DNA from: Burkholderiales bacterium
Lineage (GTDB): Bacteria; Pseudomonadota; Gammaproteobacteria; Burkholderiales; Burkholderiaceae_C
Length of the DNA stretch: 50,025 nt
Assembly: GCA_947446855.1 (NCBI GenBank)
Contig: CANFIH010000010.1
Location: 1 to 50,025, forward strand
Direction: 5' to 3'
Of this stretch, positions 25,897 through 33,321 are shown piece by piece. The position numbers and the translations under genes are program-made. Below the pieces are notes generated by a model. It saw only the letters and a program-made list of their open reading frames with translations, did not search any database and was not told where the DNA came from. The stretch's first letter is position 1. Every line of letters starts with the position of its first letter.

Positions 25897-26705
25897 GCTA
25901 TTTCTGCCTTGCTGGGGTTGGTGCGCTGCCACAGAAAGCTGGCGATGTGCTCGCCGTCCAGCGACGGTTCCTTGCGCCCGGCCAGTTCGTCCTGTTTGGC
26001 CGCGCGGCCGGTGATGTTGAGCAGGCAGCCGCAATCGGCGCTGACCACGCAGCCCACGCCGGTGTCCTTGATGGCGGCCACCTTTTCGGTGACGATGGCC
26101 TCGGAGATGTCCGGGTAGAGCAGGGCAAAGGTGCCGCCAAAACCGCAGCACTCTTCGACCCTTGCATGCACTTCCACGTTCACGTTGGCCAGGCTGTCCA
26201 GCAGCGCCACGCTGGTTTCGTGCGAGCCCATCTGGCGGCGCGCATGGCAGGAGGTGTGCAGGGCCACGCTGCGCGGCGCGCCCAGGTCTTCGTGGTGAAA
26301 GTTCACCACATGCACCAGAAACTCGGTCAGCTCATACACACGCCCGGACAGCGCCAGCGCCTTGGCGTGCAGCACGGGGTCCTTGGCAAACAGATGCGGG
26401 TAATGCGTGCGCATCATGCCGCCACACGATCCGGAGGGCACCACCACCGGCCAGTCCTCGGTAAACAGGTTGAGCTGGTGAAGGGCCACGCTGCGCGCCT
26501 CGTCGGGGTAGCCGCTGCTATGCGCCGGCTGGCCGCAGCAGGTTTGCTGTTCGAGGTAATGCACGCGTATGCCCTCGCGTTCCAGCAGGCGCACCGTGTC
26601 CAGCCCGGCCTGTGGGCTGAACTGGTCCACCAGGCAGGTGGAGAAAAGGTAGACGTCAGCCGGTTTGGCCGGGTACTGACGGGCGCCGGGGGCGTGGCTG
26701 TGCAT
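25893..26705 (-). CDS. lutA: Lactate utilisation protein LutA (LldE), CCG domains
   Basis: Two ATGs are close, 26711 and 26705. GAGGAG ends only a base or two before the first but stands 7 bases before the second, so MHSHAPG at 26705 is preferred. The product of 270 residues has two cysteine-rich CCG domains (STCLVDQFSP, QQTCCGQPAHSSGY; HTSCHARRQMG, EECCGFGGTFALLYPDIS). It is the first gene of the lut operon, and an LldR-type operator lies about 36 bp upstream. Confidence 0.92.
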   Translation of the reverse strand: MHSHAPGARQYPAKPADVYLFSTCLVDQFSPQAGLDTVRLLEREGIRVHYLEQQTCCGQPAHSSGYPDEARSVALHQLNLFTEDWPVVVPSGSCGGMMRTHYPHLFAKDPVLHAKALALSGRVYELTEFLVHVVNFHHEDLGAPRSVALHTSCHARRQMGSHETSVALLDSLANVNVEVHARVEECCGFGGTFALLYPDISEAIVTEKVAAIKDTGVGCVVSADCGCLLNITGRAAKQDELAGRKEPSLDGEHIASFLWQRTNPSKAEIA

Positions 26706-26730
26706 GTCCATTCTCCTCGTTCACTTTACA

Positions 26731-26753
26731 ATTGGTAAAGTGGTAATACCAAT
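26731..26753 (-). promoter_or_regulatory. LldR-type operator before lutA
   Basis: ATTGGTAAAGTGGTAATACCAAT contains the FadR/LldR-class core TGGTAATACCA (26741-26751) inside a larger inverted repeat with arms ATTGGTA and TACCAAT. It sits immediately upstream of the lut operon start. Confidence 0.75.
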
Positions 26754-26847
26754 TAGGTGGGGGAATGTACGGGTAAGTATTGAGTTTTGTCAATCGTATG
26801 GCGTCAACAAGACCTGATTTGTTCCGTTTGAGGCCCAAATGCTAAAC

Positions 26848-26858
26848 TGGTCATACCA
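26848..26858 (+). promoter_or_regulatory. LldR-type operator before the regulator gene
   Basis: TGGTCATACCA is a perfect-arm version of the same operator, 14 bp before the regulator start codon. This suggests autorepression. Confidence 0.75.
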
Positions 26859-26872
26859 AAATACGCCGCACC

Positions 26873-27625
26873 ATGACCTCAGCCCGCCCCGCCCTGAACC
26901 GCCTTGCCGACGTGGTTGCCCGCGACCTGGAGCAGCGCATTCTGGAAGGCTCACTCAAGCCAGGAGACCGTCTGCCTTCCGAGCGCACGCTGGCGCTGGA
27001 GCTGGCTATTTCACGCCCCAGCCTGCGCGAGGCGATTCAAAAACTGGTGGTCAAGGGCCTGCTGGAAACCAAACATGGCGGTGGCACGGTGGTCACCGAC
27101 CGCTTGCAGGCCAGCTTTTCCGACCCCTGGCAAGACATGCTGCAGGAGCACCCGCTGCTGCAATCCGACATGCTGGAGTTCCGCCACATGCTCGAGGGCG
27201 AAGCCGCCAGGCTGGCTGCCGAGCGCGCCACCGACGTGGACCTGGAGCGCATAGACGCTGCTTACACCGCGCTGCAGCAGGCCTATGACAGCGACGACAT
27301 GACCGCCTGCATCGACACCGATGTGGCCTTTCACCAGGCCATCGCCGACGCCTCCCACAACAGCCTGATCGGCCACCTCTGGGGCAGCCTGATGCGCGTG
27401 ATCCACGGCCACGTGTCTGACAACCTGGTGCACCTGCATGCGATTCCCGCGCAATGGGAACAACTGCGCGCCCAGCACAAGTCCATCTGGGAGTCGGTGC
27501 GTGGCCACGCCGCCGAAGACGCCATGCGCGTCTCGCGCGAGCACATCAGCTTTGTGCGCCAGAGCATGGAAGAGGCCGCCAGGATTGAAGACCGGCGCAA
27601 CAGTGCGCTGCGACGCCTGAGTTAA
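26873..27625 (+). CDS. lldR: FadR-subfamily GntR regulator, LldR-like
   Basis: The 250-residue protein has an N-terminal winged HTH (residues about 10-75: LADVVARDLEQRILEGSLKPGDRLPSERTLALELAISRPSLREAIQKLVVKGLLETKHGGGTVV). An FCD ligand domain follows, with probable metal/ligand residues in FRHMLEGEAARLAAERA and DVAFHQAIADASHN. It is transcribed divergently from lutACB-dld-lldP, and both promoters carry matching operators. By family and position it represses the locus until lactate binds. The symbol is given by analogy. Confidence 0.88.
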   Translation: MTSARPALNRLADVVARDLEQRILEGSLKPGDRLPSERTLALELAISRPSLREAIQKLVVKGLLETKHGGGTVVTDRLQASFSDPWQDMLQEHPLLQSDMLEFRHMLEGEAARLAAERATDVDLERIDAAYTALQQAYDSDDMTACIDTDVAFHQAIADASHNSLIGHLWGSLMRVIHGHVSDNLVHLHAIPAQWEQLRAQHKSIWESVRGHAAEDAMRVSREHISFVRQSMEEAARIEDRRNSALRRLS

Positions 27626-28302
27626 GCCGCCAGCCACTCCACAAAATCCTTTTGCATCCCCGCACTGATACCGTGGTCCATGGCGTAGAGATGCAGCGTG
27701 TGCTGCACGCCCAGCTGGGTCAGCAGTGCGTCTGAGCGCTGGGCCCAGTGCACCGGCAGCACGCCGTCCTGCTCGCCATGGCTGACAAAGGCCCGGAGCG
27801 TGGCCAGGCGTTCCTGGCTCGCGATGACGGGCTCCAGCTCGGGCAGGATGCGGCCCGACAGCAGGCCAAAGGCGCGCAGGCTTTCGGGGGAGGTCAGGGC
27901 CACGCTGGCGCTCATGATGCCGCCCTGGCTGAAGCCGGCAATCACCGTCTGCGCTGGCGTAATGCCGTGCTGCTGTTGCAGTTGCAGCAGCAGCGCGATC
28001 AGCAGTTGGCGGCTGTGCTCGGCCTGTTCCGGGTTGATGCGCGGCCCGGTGCCGCTGAAGTTGACGTTGAAAAAGGCAAACTGCGTCGGGCCCATTGGCA
28101 AGGGGCCGCGCACCAGCACCACCAGGGTGTCCGGGTCCACGCCGGTGGCCAGGTCCAGCAGATGGGTTTCGTTGCCGCCCACGCCGTGCAGCAGCACCAG
28201 CAGCTGGGTCGGTGTGGCGGGGGCGGGCAGTCGCTGTCGGTAGCTCAGTTGCGTGGCGCTGTCGGTCTGCAGTGCACTCAGGGCGAAGGGGGTGGTGTTC
28301 AT
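27622..28302 (-). CDS. Alpha/beta hydrolase, phospholipase/carboxylesterase type
   Basis: The track start at 28326 is TTG; ATG 28302 (MNTTPFALSALQTDSATQLSYRQRLP) is preferred, giving 226 residues. The fold is clear: LLVLLHGVGGNETHLLDLA (oxyanion region), VIAGFSQGGIMSASVAL (nucleophile Ser), SHGEQDGVLPVHWA (Asp) and MDHGISAGM (His). It hydrolyses small esters in the cytoplasm. It follows the DOPA-dioxygenase-like gene by 20 bp, probably as one unit. Its stop overlaps the lldR stop. Confidence 0.85.
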   Translation of the reverse strand: MNTTPFALSALQTDSATQLSYRQRLPAPATPTQLLVLLHGVGGNETHLLDLATGVDPDTLVVLVRGPLPMGPTQFAFFNVNFSGTGPRINPEQAEHSRQLLIALLLQLQQQHGITPAQTVIAGFSQGGIMSASVALTSPESLRAFGLLSGRILPELEPVIASQERLATLRAFVSHGEQDGVLPVHWAQRSDALLTQLGVQHTLHLYAMDHGISAGMQKDFVEWLAA

Positions 28303-28322
28303 GGTGTGTGTGATCGGGTTAT

Positions 28323-29138
28323 TCAATGCGTGGCTGCGGCCGCCGTCTGTGGCAGCCCCCAGACAAAGGAGTCCATGGACAGCATGCCGTGTTCGATACC
28401 GCCAGCCAGCAGCTGCGCCGCGTCACCTTCCACTTGCGCGCCCAGGGCCACCAGCAGGGGCAGAAAGTGTTCTTCGCTGGGGTGCGCGCGCACGGCGTGC
28501 GGCGCTTCGCTGCGGTAGCGGATGACGGGTTGCACGGCATTGGCCAGCACGGCGGTGCGTACCCATTGGGAAAACTCTTCCACGTAGTGGTCGCCAGCTG
28601 CCACACCGCGGCGGAATTCGCCCAGGTTGTGCGTCATGCTGCCCGAAGTCACGATCAGCACGCCCTGCGCCCGCAGCGGCGCAAGCGCCTGGCCCAGTTG
28701 CACGGCCTGAACCGTGTTGAGGTCGTAGGGCATGGACACCTGGAACACCGGAAGCTGTGCCTGCGGCAGCAGGTGCATCAGTGGCACCCAGGCGCCATGG
28801 TCCAGACCGCGGAACTTGTCGGTGTCGGTGGCAAAGCCGGCGTCGGCCAAGAGCTTGGCGGCGTCCAGCGCCACCTGGGGTGCGCCGGCGGCGGGGTAAC
28901 TCAGGTCATACAGCTTGGCCGGAAAACCGCCGAAGTCATGGATGGTTTCAGGCGAGGCGGCGGCCGATACGCTGACACCCCGGGTTTGCCAGTGCGGCGA
29001 GACCACCAGCACCGCGCGCACGCCTTCCAACTGGGCACCCAGGGCTTTGAGTTGCGGCCCCAATGTGCCAGGCTCGAGGGCAAAGGTGGGCGCACCGTGG
29101 GAGATGAAGAACAGAGGGGCTTGGGTGGTGGCAGTCAT
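28323..29138 (-). CDS. ygiD: 4,5-DOPA-extradiol-type dioxygenase (LigB/YgiD family)
   Basis: The start is set at ATG 29138 (MTATTQAPLFFISHGAPTFALEPG), giving 271 residues. The family motifs include FISHGAP, VVSPHW, the conserved LDHGAWVPLMHLLP, and SGSMTHNLGE. The family is zinc- or iron-dependent extradiol-type, and E. coli YgiD opens the ring of L-DOPA. The true substrate here is unknown. It forms a unit with the esterase gene and is divergent from a LysR regulator that probably controls it. Confidence 0.9.
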   Translation of the reverse strand: MTATTQAPLFFISHGAPTFALEPGTLGPQLKALGAQLEGVRAVLVVSPHWQTRGVSVSAAASPETIHDFGGFPAKLYDLSYPAAGAPQVALDAAKLLADAGFATDTDKFRGLDHGAWVPLMHLLPQAQLPVFQVSMPYDLNTVQAVQLGQALAPLRAQGVLIVTSGSMTHNLGEFRRGVAAGDHYVEEFSQWVRTAVLANAVQPVIRYRSEAPHAVRAHPSEEHFLPLLVALGAQVEGDAAQLLAGGIEHGMLSMDSFVWGLPQTAAAATH

Positions 29139-29254
29139 GTCGGTTTTCCTAACGGGTTGGCACTGCATAGGCAGCGCATGGGTTGCACTGTATTGGCTTT
29201 GAATAAGAAGATAAACGTGTAAAAATAGGATTCATTGTCTCAATAGGAGGGATA

Positions 29255-30154
29255 GTGGACCGATTTCTGGAAATGCAGGCCTTCAATGCCGTGGTCGATG
29301 CCGGCAGCTTTGTGAAGGCGGCTGACGCGCTCGACATGTCCAAGGCGGCCATCTCGCGCTATGTGGTGGACATGGAGACCCGCTTGGGTGTGCGGTTGCT
29401 GCACCGCACCACACGCCGCCTGTCGCTCACCGACGAGGGCCAGGTGTTCTACGCCCGCAGCAAGGAGCTGCTGGCCGAACTGGAAGAGGCCGAAACCGAA
29501 GTGACGTCGCGCAGCGAGGCCGCCACCGGCCTGTTGCGCATCAATGCGCCGTTTACCTTTGGCATCCTGCAGCTCGCACCGCTGTGGGGCCAGTTCAAGG
29601 CGCTGCACCCCAAGGTGGCGCTGGACATCACCCTGGCGGATCGGCTGGTGGATCTGGTGGAGGAGGGCTATGACGTGGCCATCCGCATCGCCACCCTGAC
29701 CAGCTCCACCCTGGTGAGCAAGCGCCTGGCCACCACGCGCATGGTGCTGTGTGCCTCGCCCGATTACCTGGCGCAACACGGCACGCCCACGCACCCGTCC
29801 GAGCTGGCCGCCCATGCGGTGATCTCTTACATCTACTGGGCCACGCGCGACGAATGGCGTTTTGACGGGCCGGATGGCGCGGTCAGCGTCAAGACCCAGC
29901 CCATCATGAGCACCAACAGTGGCGACACCTGCCGCGCTGCGGCGCTGGCGCACCAGGGTGTGATCCTGCAGCCCAGTTTTCTGGTCGGGCCGGACCTGGC
30001 AGCCGGCACGCTGGTGGAGCTGATGCCGCAGTTCCGCTCGCTGGAATTGGGTATTTACGCCGTCTACCCGACGCGCAAACATGTGCCAGCCAAGGTGCGC
30101 GCGCTGGTGGATTTTTTGCAGGCCCATTTCGCCAGCCAGCACAAGGATTGGTAG
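29255..30154 (+). CDS. LysR-family transcriptional regulator
   Basis: The GTG start at 29255 has AGGAGG 4 bases upstream, which decides it. The 299-residue protein has the LysR winged HTH at the N-terminus (MQAFNAVVDAGSFVKAADALDMSKAAISRYVVDMETRLGVRLLHRTTRRLSLTDEG) and a periplasmic-binding-protein-like effector domain after about residue 90. It is divergent from the DOPA-dioxygenase/esterase unit with a 116-bp shared promoter region, the common arrangement for a LysR regulator and its target. Confidence 0.9.
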   Translation: MDRFLEMQAFNAVVDAGSFVKAADALDMSKAAISRYVVDMETRLGVRLLHRTTRRLSLTDEGQVFYARSKELLAELEEAETEVTSRSEAATGLLRINAPFTFGILQLAPLWGQFKALHPKVALDITLADRLVDLVEEGYDVAIRIATLTSSTLVSKRLATTRMVLCASPDYLAQHGTPTHPSELAAHAVISYIYWATRDEWRFDGPDGAVSVKTQPIMSTNSGDTCRAAALAHQGVILQPSFLVGPDLAAGTLVELMPQFRSLELGIYAVYPTRKHVPAKVRALVDFLQAHFASQHKDW

Positions 30155-30209
30155 GCCGGTGGCGCGGGGCCGAACTGCGATACTCCCGACTACCCCACGC
30201 CCCGCACCC

Positions 30210-30839
30210 ATGACCCCCTTCGACGACCGTTTCCACAGCTACGAGCCCCGCACCGGCCACGGCCTGGCGCACGATCCCTTCAACGCCATCGTCGGCCCGC
30301 GCCCGATTGGTTGGATCTCGACGCGCAGCGCGGCCGGCGCCGTCAACTTGGCCCCCTACAGTTTTTTCAACGCCTTCAATTACGTGCCGCCCATCATCGG
30401 TTTTGCCAGCATTGGCGCCAAGGACACGCTGCGCAACATCGAGGAAACCGGCGAGTTCGTCTGGAACCTGGTGACCCGCCCGCTGGCAGAGCAAATGAAC
30501 CAGACCTGCGCGCCGGTGGGGCCGGACATCAACGAATTTGAATTGGCCGACCTGGCGTCCAGCCCCTCCAGCCAGGTGTCGGTGCCGCGCGTGGCGCTGA
30601 GCCCGGTGGCCCTTGAGTGCCGGAAAACCCAGGTGCTGCAATTGCAGGGCGTGGACGGCAGCAAGGTATTCACCTGGCTGGTGCTGGGTGAGGTGGTGGC
30701 GGTGCATATTGCCAAGCGGTTGCTCAAAGAGGGTGTCTACCAGACGGCAGAAGCAGGGCATGTGCTGCGCGGTGGCGGGCCGGCGGATTATTTTCAGGTC
30801 GGCCCGGAGCAACTCTTTCGCATGGGGCGCCCGACCTGA
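30210..30839 (+). CDS. Flavin reductase-like FMN-binding protein
   Basis: ATG 30210 (MTPFDDRFHSYEPRTGHGLAHDPFNAIVGPRPIGWIST) gives 209 residues; the longer track ORF runs back into the LysR gene. The flavin-reductase fold is marked by VGPRPIGWIST...GAVNLAPYSFFNAFNYVPPIIGFAS and by DTLRNIEETGEFVWNLVT. It binds FMN and may supply reduced flavin or act as an oxidoreductase on an unknown substrate. It stands 55 bp after the LysR gene. Confidence 0.88.
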   Translation: MTPFDDRFHSYEPRTGHGLAHDPFNAIVGPRPIGWISTRSAAGAVNLAPYSFFNAFNYVPPIIGFASIGAKDTLRNIEETGEFVWNLVTRPLAEQMNQTCAPVGPDINEFELADLASSPSSQVSVPRVALSPVALECRKTQVLQLQGVDGSKVFTWLVLGEVVAVHIAKRLLKEGVYQTAEAGHVLRGGGPADYFQVGPEQLFRMGRPT

Positions 30840-30870
30840 GCGCGACGCCGCGTATTCTGCAGACCAAACC

Positions 30871-31422
30871 ATGACCCATTCCATCGAAACCAGCGCAGAA
30901 GCGGTGCTGCAGCAAAGCTATGCCGCAGCACGCCAAAGTGCGTCAGCCAGCGCCTGCATCGTCGCCCTGCACATCGGTGCGCAGCAGTGCGGCATCGCCG
31001 TCGGTAGCGGGTCCTTGCCGGATCTGGTGAAGCTGTGCCCCCTGGGCTCCGAGCGCACGGCACAGCAGTACTTCAAGACCACGCCGCCCACGCCACGGGC
31101 GCTGGAGAACGCCATTCAGCTGGTCGAGGACGTGGTCATGCCCTTGCGTGCGGTGATCCCGCGTGAAGCGCAGCTGTTCAGCATGGATGCCGGCATTCGA
31201 GAAATCGCACTGCTGGCGGGCGCGGCACCGTCAGAGCCGCTGCACCTGTCGCTGGAGGCGATGGAGCGCGTCTTCAACCGGCTGGCCGCGGTGGTCGAGG
31301 GCTCCAGCGCTGTGTACCAGGGTTTGCCGGAGTCCAACCACTTTGCGGCCACGCTCCTGATCCTGCGCGAGTTCATGCACCACCTGCAGTTCGCGCACCT
31401 CCTGGTGCTGCATGCGTCCTAG
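30871..31422 (+). CDS. Hypothetical protein, 183 aa
   Basis: ATG 30871 (MTHSIETSAEAVLQQSYAAARQ) is preferred over the track start inside the flavin reductase gene. The protein has ALHIGAQQCGIAVGSG and CPLGSERTAQQYFKTTPPTPRALENAIQLVEDVVMPL, then FSMDAGIREIALLAG. This faintly recalls pieces of an ASKHA/Ppx-GppA domain, but the fold would be incomplete at this length. Function is unknown. It is followed by an overlapping 53-codon ORF and then the HiPIP gene. Confidence 0.65.
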   Translation: MTHSIETSAEAVLQQSYAAARQSASASACIVALHIGAQQCGIAVGSGSLPDLVKLCPLGSERTAQQYFKTTPPTPRALENAIQLVEDVVMPLRAVIPREAQLFSMDAGIREIALLAGAAPSEPLHLSLEAMERVFNRLAAVVEGSSAVYQGLPESNHFAATLLILREFMHHLQFAHLLVLHAS

Positions 31423-31573
31423 ACGGGTCGCGCCGTGGACCCGGCTGGCGTGGATGCTGGAGCCCGGTGCCTGGACCGCGCAAACCGGCTGGTACCTGGC
31501 GTACCGCGTGGCCGACTACGTGGTGCTGAATCTGGGCGAGGACGCGGCCATGGTGGCCTTTGTTTTTTGTTAA
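31412..31573 (+). CDS. Small ORF, 53 aa, overlapping the previous gene
   Basis: This ORF is too short for the track. ATG 31412 lies 11 bp inside the end of the 183-aa gene. The product runs MRPRRVAPWTRLAWMLEPG, then AWTAQTGWYLAYRVADYVV to LNLGEDAAMVAFVFC. Codons are strongly GC at third positions, as in real genes of the window, until the last four. It is basic at the N-terminus, rich in Trp and Tyr, and hydrophobic at the end. Translational coupling to the upstream gene is likely. Function unknown. Confidence 0.5.
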   Translation: MRPRRVAPWTRLAWMLEPGAWTAQTGWYLAYRVADYVVLNLGEDAAMVAFVFC

Positions 31574-31617
31574 TTGACCTGTGTCAGAGGGTATTGAATT
31601 CCCTTGCCCCAGGTCAA
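31574..31617. repeat. Inverted repeat upstream of HiPIP
   Basis: Outer arms TTGACCTG (31574-31581) and CAGGTCAA (31610-31617) enclose a near-palindrome AGGGTATTGAATTCCCT. There is no T-tract after it, so a regulatory site or RNA hairpin is more likely than a terminator. Confidence 0.55.
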
Positions 31618-31626
31618 CGGCTGTAA

Positions 31627-31654
31627 GCGACAATGCGTTCTTGGTGCATATACT
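31627..31654 (+). promoter_or_regulatory. Possible sigma-70 promoter of HiPIP
   Basis: GCGACA, a 16-bp spacer and TATACT lie 33 bp before the HiPIP start. AAGAGGA at 31671-31677 is the ribosome binding site. Confidence 0.45.
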
Positions 31655-31686
31655 TGCCCATTTTTCAACCCAAGAGGATTTTTGCC

Positions 31687-31992
31687 ATGTCGAATCGCCG
31701 CGAATTCATCGTTCAGTTCAGCCTCGGAACCTCCGCCCTGTTGGCCAGCCAAGCCTTTGCCCAAGGCGCCATGGTCGCTGATGCAGACCCGCAAGCTGCA
31801 GCCCTCGGCTACAAGGCTGACGGCACCAAGACTGACAAGTCCAAGTTCCCCAAATACGCTGCCGGTCAGCAGTGCGGTTCCTGCGCCCTGTTCCAAGGCA
31901 AGGCCGGTGACAAGGCTGGTGCCTGCCCGCTGTTTGCCGGCAAGCAAGTGTCGGCCAACGGCTGGTGCAGTGCTTACGCCAAGAAGGCCTAA
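31687..31992 (+). CDS. High-potential iron-sulfur protein (HiPIP)
   Basis: ATG 31687 follows AAGAGGATTTTTGCC. The 101-residue precursor has a twin-arginine-like signal (MSNRREFIVQFSLGTSALLASQAFA) and a mature part with the four cluster ligands Cys63, Cys66, Cys80 and Cys94 (QQCGSCALFQGK, GACPLF, NGWCSAYAKKA). It is a periplasmic electron carrier with one 4Fe-4S cluster, known in Rhodoferax and other purple bacteria. A Tat signal suits export of a prefolded cluster protein. Its transcript is probably ended by the hairpin at 32071. Confidence 0.93.
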   Translation: MSNRREFIVQFSLGTSALLASQAFAQGAMVADADPQAAALGYKADGTKTDKSKFPKYAAGQQCGSCALFQGKAGDKAGACPLFAGKQVSANGWCSAYAKKA

Positions 31993-32015
31993 GTCCAGTT
32001 CGCATAAGGCTGCGT

Positions 32016-32336
32016 TTGTCTGACGACAACCAGGTAGAAATACCGCAGTCCTTTATTGCACTGTTCATAGAACCGGGTCGCAGCAAACCTGCTGCGACCC
32101 GGTTTTTTATTGCCGAACGCTATGAGCTGTGCGAAGACATGGCCAGTCTGCTGACGCAAACCGCGCAGGAGATGCTGCACGGCCTGGGCATTACGGAAAA
32201 CGATGTACTGCAGCGTTGTTACCAGGGGCTGGTGGTGGACAACGGCATCTTCAACGCGATGGAAGCCGAGTGGGTGGTCCGCCGCCTGGCCGAGCTGTCG
32301 CAATGGCCGCAACCTGCGGCCTTGATGGCGGTTTAA
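32016..32336 (+). CDS. Conserved hypothetical protein, TTG start, 106 aa
   Basis: The track start at 31965 lies inside HiPIP. TTG at 32016, with AAGG 6 bases before it, gives MSDDNQVEIPQSFIALFIEPGRSKPAATRFFIAERYELCEDMASLL. From memory this matches a small Comamonadaceae family starting M(S/T)-x-D-x-Q-x-EIP-x-SF-x-AL, which supports the rare start. The C-terminal part (ENDVLQRCYQGLVVDNGIFNAMEAEWVVRRLAEL) is helical. Bases 32071-32108 inside it form a perfect intrinsic terminator, an unusual overlap. A shorter start at ATG 32138 is possible but would lose the conserved N-terminus. Confidence 0.65.
   Translation: MSDDNQVEIPQSFIALFIEPGRSKPAATRFFIAERYELCEDMASLLTQTAQEMLHGLGITENDVLQRCYQGLVVDNGIFNAMEAEWVVRRLAELSQWPQPAALMAV
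32071..32108 (+). terminator. Perfect intrinsic terminator inside a coding sequence
   Basis: AACCGGGTCGCAGCA and TGCTGCGACCCGGTT form a 15-bp perfect stem with a 4-base loop, running straight into TTTTTT. It lies 79 bp after the HiPIP stop and about 18 codons into the next reading frame, where the T-run encodes Phe-Phe. Confidence 0.9.
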
Positions 32337-32351
32337 GCCAAGCCAGCTGCT

Positions 32352-33224
32352 TTAGCCAAAGGTCCTGGGCAATACGCCCGCCACACCCGGACGCAGCAAA
32401 AACACCGAACCCGAGCCCGGGTACTGCGCCAGTTGCGCCGCCGACAGGCCGTTGCGTGCGCTGGTCACCACCAGACTTTTCAAATCCTCCCCGCCAAAGG
32501 CTACGCAGGTGATTTGCAGCGCCGGCAGATCGACGCGCTGCAACAGCTCGCCATCCGGTGTGAACTGGCGGATGCAGGCGCCGCCCCAGAAGGCGATCCA
32601 GATATTGCCCTCGGCGTCCATGGTCATCCCGTCCGGCGTGCCCTGCTGGCCGCCAAAGCGCTTCCATGGTTGCTTGTCCATCAGTTCGCCCCTGGGGCTG
32701 AGGCGGTAGCTGTAGACGCGGTTCAAGCCGCTGTCGGTATGCAGCATGCGCCTGCCGTCTTCGCTGATGCAGGGGCCGTTGGCGATATGGAGGCCCTGCT
32801 CCAGCACCTTCCATGTGCCATCGGGGTCCAGGCGCGTCAGCTGGCCGTCGGGGCGGCTGGTGTCGCGGTTGTTCATGGAGCCGGCCCAGATGCGGCCATG
32901 GCAATCGGCCTTGGCGTCGTTCAGGCGCACATCGTCCTGCCCAGCGTGGGGCGAACCCAGTTTCTCGATACGCAGTTTCGGCTCCAGCCAGACCCGGGCA
33001 AAGCCGGACTGAAAGCCCGCCATGAAGCCGTCGCCATCCGTGCGCGCAATCAGCCAGCCTATGCGCTCGGGCATGTTCCAGCTTTGGCGCTGGTCGGTGG
33101 CAGGGGTCCAGGCATGCAGGGCGCAGCCGTGGATATCGACAAAGAAAAAACGCCCCGATGGCGCGTGCCACAGGGGGCCTTCGCCCAGGTCCAGTTCCGC
33201 TGGCCAGATGGTTTTAATTTCCAC
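32352..33224 (-). CDS. SMP-30/gluconolactonase family protein, probable sugar lactonase
   Basis: The 290-residue six-bladed beta-propeller has the motifs LGEGPLWHAPSGRFFFVDI (metal Glu), DVRLNDAKADCHGRIWAGSM (Asn), NGPCISEDGRRMLHTDS and TPDGMTMDAEGNIWIAFWGG (Asp). It hydrolyses an aldonolactone in the cytoplasm. Next to dgoK, dgoA and a DgoR-like regulator, galactonolactone is the likely substrate, and an arabinonolactone is the alternative. An inverted repeat with the motif TCATCATAT lies just upstream. Confidence 0.9.
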   Translation of the reverse strand: MEIKTIWPAELDLGEGPLWHAPSGRFFFVDIHGCALHAWTPATDQRQSWNMPERIGWLIARTDGDGFMAGFQSGFARVWLEPKLRIEKLGSPHAGQDDVRLNDAKADCHGRIWAGSMNNRDTSRPDGQLTRLDPDGTWKVLEQGLHIANGPCISEDGRRMLHTDSGLNRVYSYRLSPRGELMDKQPWKRFGGQQGTPDGMTMDAEGNIWIAFWGGACIRQFTPDGELLQRVDLPALQITCVAFGGEDLKSLVVTSARNGLSAAQLAQYPGSGSVFLLRPGVAGVLPRTFG

Positions 33225-33255
33225 GTTGCGTGTTCTCCAAGTAGGTGTTTGGGTT

Positions 33256-33274
33256 ATTCATCATATAAATGAAT
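33256..33274 (-). promoter_or_regulatory. Candidate DgoR operator 1
   Basis: ATTCATCATATAAATGAAT is an inverted repeat (ATTCAT/ATGAAT) about 32 bp upstream of the lactonase start. It shares TCATCATAT with the site at 34087. Confidence 0.55.
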
Positions 33275-33321
33275 GTACTTATTGGGCATCCGGTAGTTGC
33301 TCTGACTGCCTTGTGCCGGCG

